NCBI GenBank assembly: GCA_948468275.1
Contig: CAOKHI010000018.1
Span: 1-36,443, forward strand
Reading direction: 5' to 3'
DNA length: 36,443 nucleotides
From: an uncultured Clostridium sp.
Lineage (GTDB): Bacteria > Bacillota > Clostridia > TANB77 > CAG-508
This document shows positions 34,741 through 36,443 of the stretch, in pieces. A program made the position numbers and the translations under genes. The notes below the pieces were generated by a model. The model was not told the origin of the DNA and made no database searches. It was given only the letters and a program-made list of their open reading frames with translations. Each line of letters opens with the position of its first letter. The stretch's first letter is position 1.

Positions 34741-36060
34741 ATGAAATTTATAAAAAATGAGGAAGAATTTTTGAATTTTTTCTCTAGCAGTTTATATAAT
34801 AAAATTATAAAAGAATCAACAATAAAGATAAATAGAAAATTAAATAAAAGAGAATATAAAAATATAATTTTGAATTTATATAAGGAATTAAAAAATTATG
34901 AATATAGGACAGATGTAATAGATGAAAAGTTATTTACTTATAAAACTAATAATGTGGCTCGAATAATACCTATATTATCTGTTAAAGATGAGTTATTATA
35001 TTATTTTGTATGTAAAATGCTTGAAGATGAAATAGCAGTTAATAGAACAGAAAATACATATGGTGGTTGGAGAATTGGAAATAAGATAAAGATAGAAGAG
35101 GATGCAGAAATAGAATATGTATATAAAAGCTATAATCCTACTTTATGGAACGAAAATTGGAAAGAATTTCAAAATATATTATTTAATAAAATTCAAACAT
35201 TAGATGATAATGATATGGTATTAAAGTTAGATATAGCTAATTTTTATGACAATATAAATTTAAGTTTACTTGAAAAGAAATTATTGGTATCAGTGCCAGT
35301 TGAAAAGTTAGAATTTATTAATATGCTTATGTATTTTCTAAGAAATTGGAATTTAAAAAATGATAGATACCATTTAAAATCCGTTGGAATTCCACAAAAT
35401 GAGTTTGGAGACCAGTCGAGACTATTAGCAAACTTTTATTTACAAAATTATGATAAAATAGTAAAACAAATTTGTGATATTTCGAATGCAGTATATATTA
35501 GATATGCAGATGATCAAATAATTATTTTAAAAGAAAATGAAAAGTTGAACAACATTATGTATGTGATTTCAAGAGAACTAAATGCCTTAGGACTTAACCT
35601 AAATGCGAGTAAAGTGAAAAAATATAATAAAGAAACAATACAAATTTTATATGGTATACCAGTATTTAAATTAATTGATGAGCAAAAATATGATGAAGCT
35701 GTTAATAAGTTTTTTGAATTTTATAATAGAGAAGATGTTGATTTTAATTATACTAGTTCTCTTAAGAGATTTTTAAATATTGGTCTTGATAAATTTAATA
35801 TGTCCAATAGAAATAAACTAAAATCAATAATTACAGAATATCAATTTGTTAGAGAAAGTAATGAATATTATATGAGAAAGATATATAACAATTTATTAAA
35901 AGAAGAAAGAGGAGACTTTATTAATTTGATATATAAAATTTCAAAAGAAACTACATATAATGCTTTTCATTATAATGCAATAAATTTTTTTAATAGAATA
36001 AATGTAACAGACAATATAGATGAGATAATTTCAAGAATACAAGAGATAAAAATGCTATAA
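34741..36060 (+). CDS. Reverse transcriptase, probably defence-associated (DRT / unknown-group)
   Basis: 439 aa. RT fingers-palm motifs: RIIPILSVKDELLYYFV, TYGGWRIGN, motif A LKLDIANFYDNINLSLLEKK (catalytic Asp near 165), motif B GIPQNEFGDQSRLLANFYL (about 215) and motif C YIRYADDQIIIL (YADD near 255-258). After the thumb there are about 150 helical residues with no maturase X domain and no HNH, which argues against a group II intron; no msr-msd-like repeat is visible, which argues against a classic retron. The layout fits stand-alone abortive-infection or DRT enzymes, but I cannot assign a class. ATG follows GAGGA by 4 nt. A DUF1016 nuclease gene starts 51 nt downstream, strengthening the defence interpretation. 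Confidence 0.85.
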   Translation: MKFIKNEEEFLNFFSSSLYNKIIKESTIKINRKLNKREYKNIILNLYKELKNYEYRTDVIDEKLFTYKTNNVARIIPILSVKDELLYYFVCKMLEDEIAVNRTENTYGGWRIGNKIKIEEDAEIEYVYKSYNPTLWNENWKEFQNILFNKIQTLDDNDMVLKLDIANFYDNINLSLLEKKLLVSVPVEKLEFINMLMYFLRNWNLKNDRYHLKSVGIPQNEFGDQSRLLANFYLQNYDKIVKQICDISNAVYIRYADDQIIILKENEKLNNIMYVISRELNALGLNLNASKVKKYNKETIQILYGIPVFKLIDEQKYDEAVNKFFEFYNREDVDFNYTSSLKRFLNIGLDKFNMSNRNKLKSIITEYQFVRESNEYYMRKIYNNLLKEERGDFINLIYKISKETTYNAFHYNAINFFNRINVTDNIDEIISRIQEIKML

Positions 36061-36111
36061 GTAGATTGATAAAAAAGTGATTATAAACTGCGATTAAAAA
36101 GGAGGAAATTT

Positions 36112-36443
36112 ATGAGTGATAACCAAATAACAATGCAACCAGAAGAATCATATAAAATTATTAGAAATAGTGTACTAACAGCACAATCAAAAGTATATAC
36201 AATTGTAAACTCTGCAATGGTACAAGCATATTGGGAGATAGGGCAAGAAATACATAAAGCATGTGGAGAAAATGATAGAGCAGAATATGGTAAAAAACTA
36301 TTACAATATTTATCAGAACAATTAACGAAAGAATTTGGAAAAGGATTTACAGTTACAAATTTAAAATATATGAGACAATTTTATCGTGCTTTTCCAATTC
36401 GCCACACACTGTGTGACGAATTGAGTTGGTCACATTATAGACT
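36112..36443 (+). CDS. DUF1016 (YhcG/PDDEXK) family nuclease, N-terminal part, cut by window end
   Basis: Open from the ATG at 36112 (AAAGGAGG upstream) to the end of the window, 110 codons seen. The sequence matches the DUF1016 N-terminal domain: SYKIIRNSVLTAQSKVYTIV, NSAMVQAYWEIGQEIHKAC, YGKKLLQYLSEQLTKEFGKG, FTVTNLKYMRQFYRAFP and LSWSHYR. Family members continue with a PD-(D/E)XK nuclease domain and are common next to restriction-modification or other defence genes. The missing 3' part lies outside. Confidence 0.9.
   Translation, partial: MSDNQITMQPEESYKIIRNSVLTAQSKVYTIVNSAMVQAYWEIGQEIHKACGENDRAEYGKKLLQYLSEQLTKEFGKGFTVTNLKYMRQFYRAFPIRHTLCDELSWSHYR

Noticed and set aside
1-36443. CRISPR arrays, insertion sequences, rRNA genes
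   Set aside because: No regularly spaced direct repeats, no transposase-like frames with terminal repeats, and no rRNA sequence were found on either strand.

Overview
The window is a strongly AT-rich stretch of bacterial chromosome. Gene content and style point to an uncultured low-GC member of the Clostridia (Bacillota): Shine-Dalgarno sites of the AGGAGG type, frequent TTG starts (murD, rhuM-like, the rRNA methylase, polA, slt), a VanW protein, a YtvI-like permease, a GlgP of the DUF3417 type and QueH. This placement is inference from the genes; no rRNA is present. Almost every gene is on the + strand. The exceptions are an XRE regulator and one tiny Asn/Lys/Gln-rich gene.

Layout: uvrA (203-3028); a tiny reverse-strand gene (3157-3273); a DUF3791 gene, cmk and murD (3496-5845); a possible coat-type protein and a cysteine-rich CBS protein (5937-6999); an AI-2E/YtvI permease; a pseudopilin-like glycine-rich surface protein (8318-9911); an accessory pair, RhuM and DUF3788 (10103-11572); a ychF, M18 peptidase, M29 peptidase and rRNA m5C methylase operon (11783-16366); a convergent XRE regulator; glgP; a membrane-anchored protein; tRNA-Asn followed by a decayed stretch with a methyltransferase remnant; a surface protein with cadherin-like domains; vanW, rpiA and ruvB; queH fused to a GNAT domain; two polytopic membrane proteins (one GT-C-like), polA, a lytic transglycosylase and a thioesterase; and, at the right edge, a reverse transcriptase followed by a truncated DUF1016/YhcG nuclease gene, which looks like a defence locus.

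The most striking observation is that exactly three genes (cmk, the glycine-rich surface protein, the rRNA methylase) are each interrupted by one extra C, and each time the site is the same: an NCA codon, then an in-frame CGG, where skipping the C restores the conserved frame with a GGN glycine codon. By eye, I find no other in-frame CGG codon in any gene of the window (roughly ten thousand codons), although CGT, CGA, CGC, AGA and AGG are used. This suggests that CGG is not a normal sense codon in this organism but a site of +1 frameshifting (NCA-C-GGN), or alternatively a systematic sequence artefact of a very specific kind. It is the main candidate for a new biological system in this window.

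Most genes look like core metabolism and housekeeping organised in short operons. Accessory material lies at 8.3-11.6 kb, 20.6-22.3 kb, 27.3-27.6 kb and from 34.2 kb to the end.
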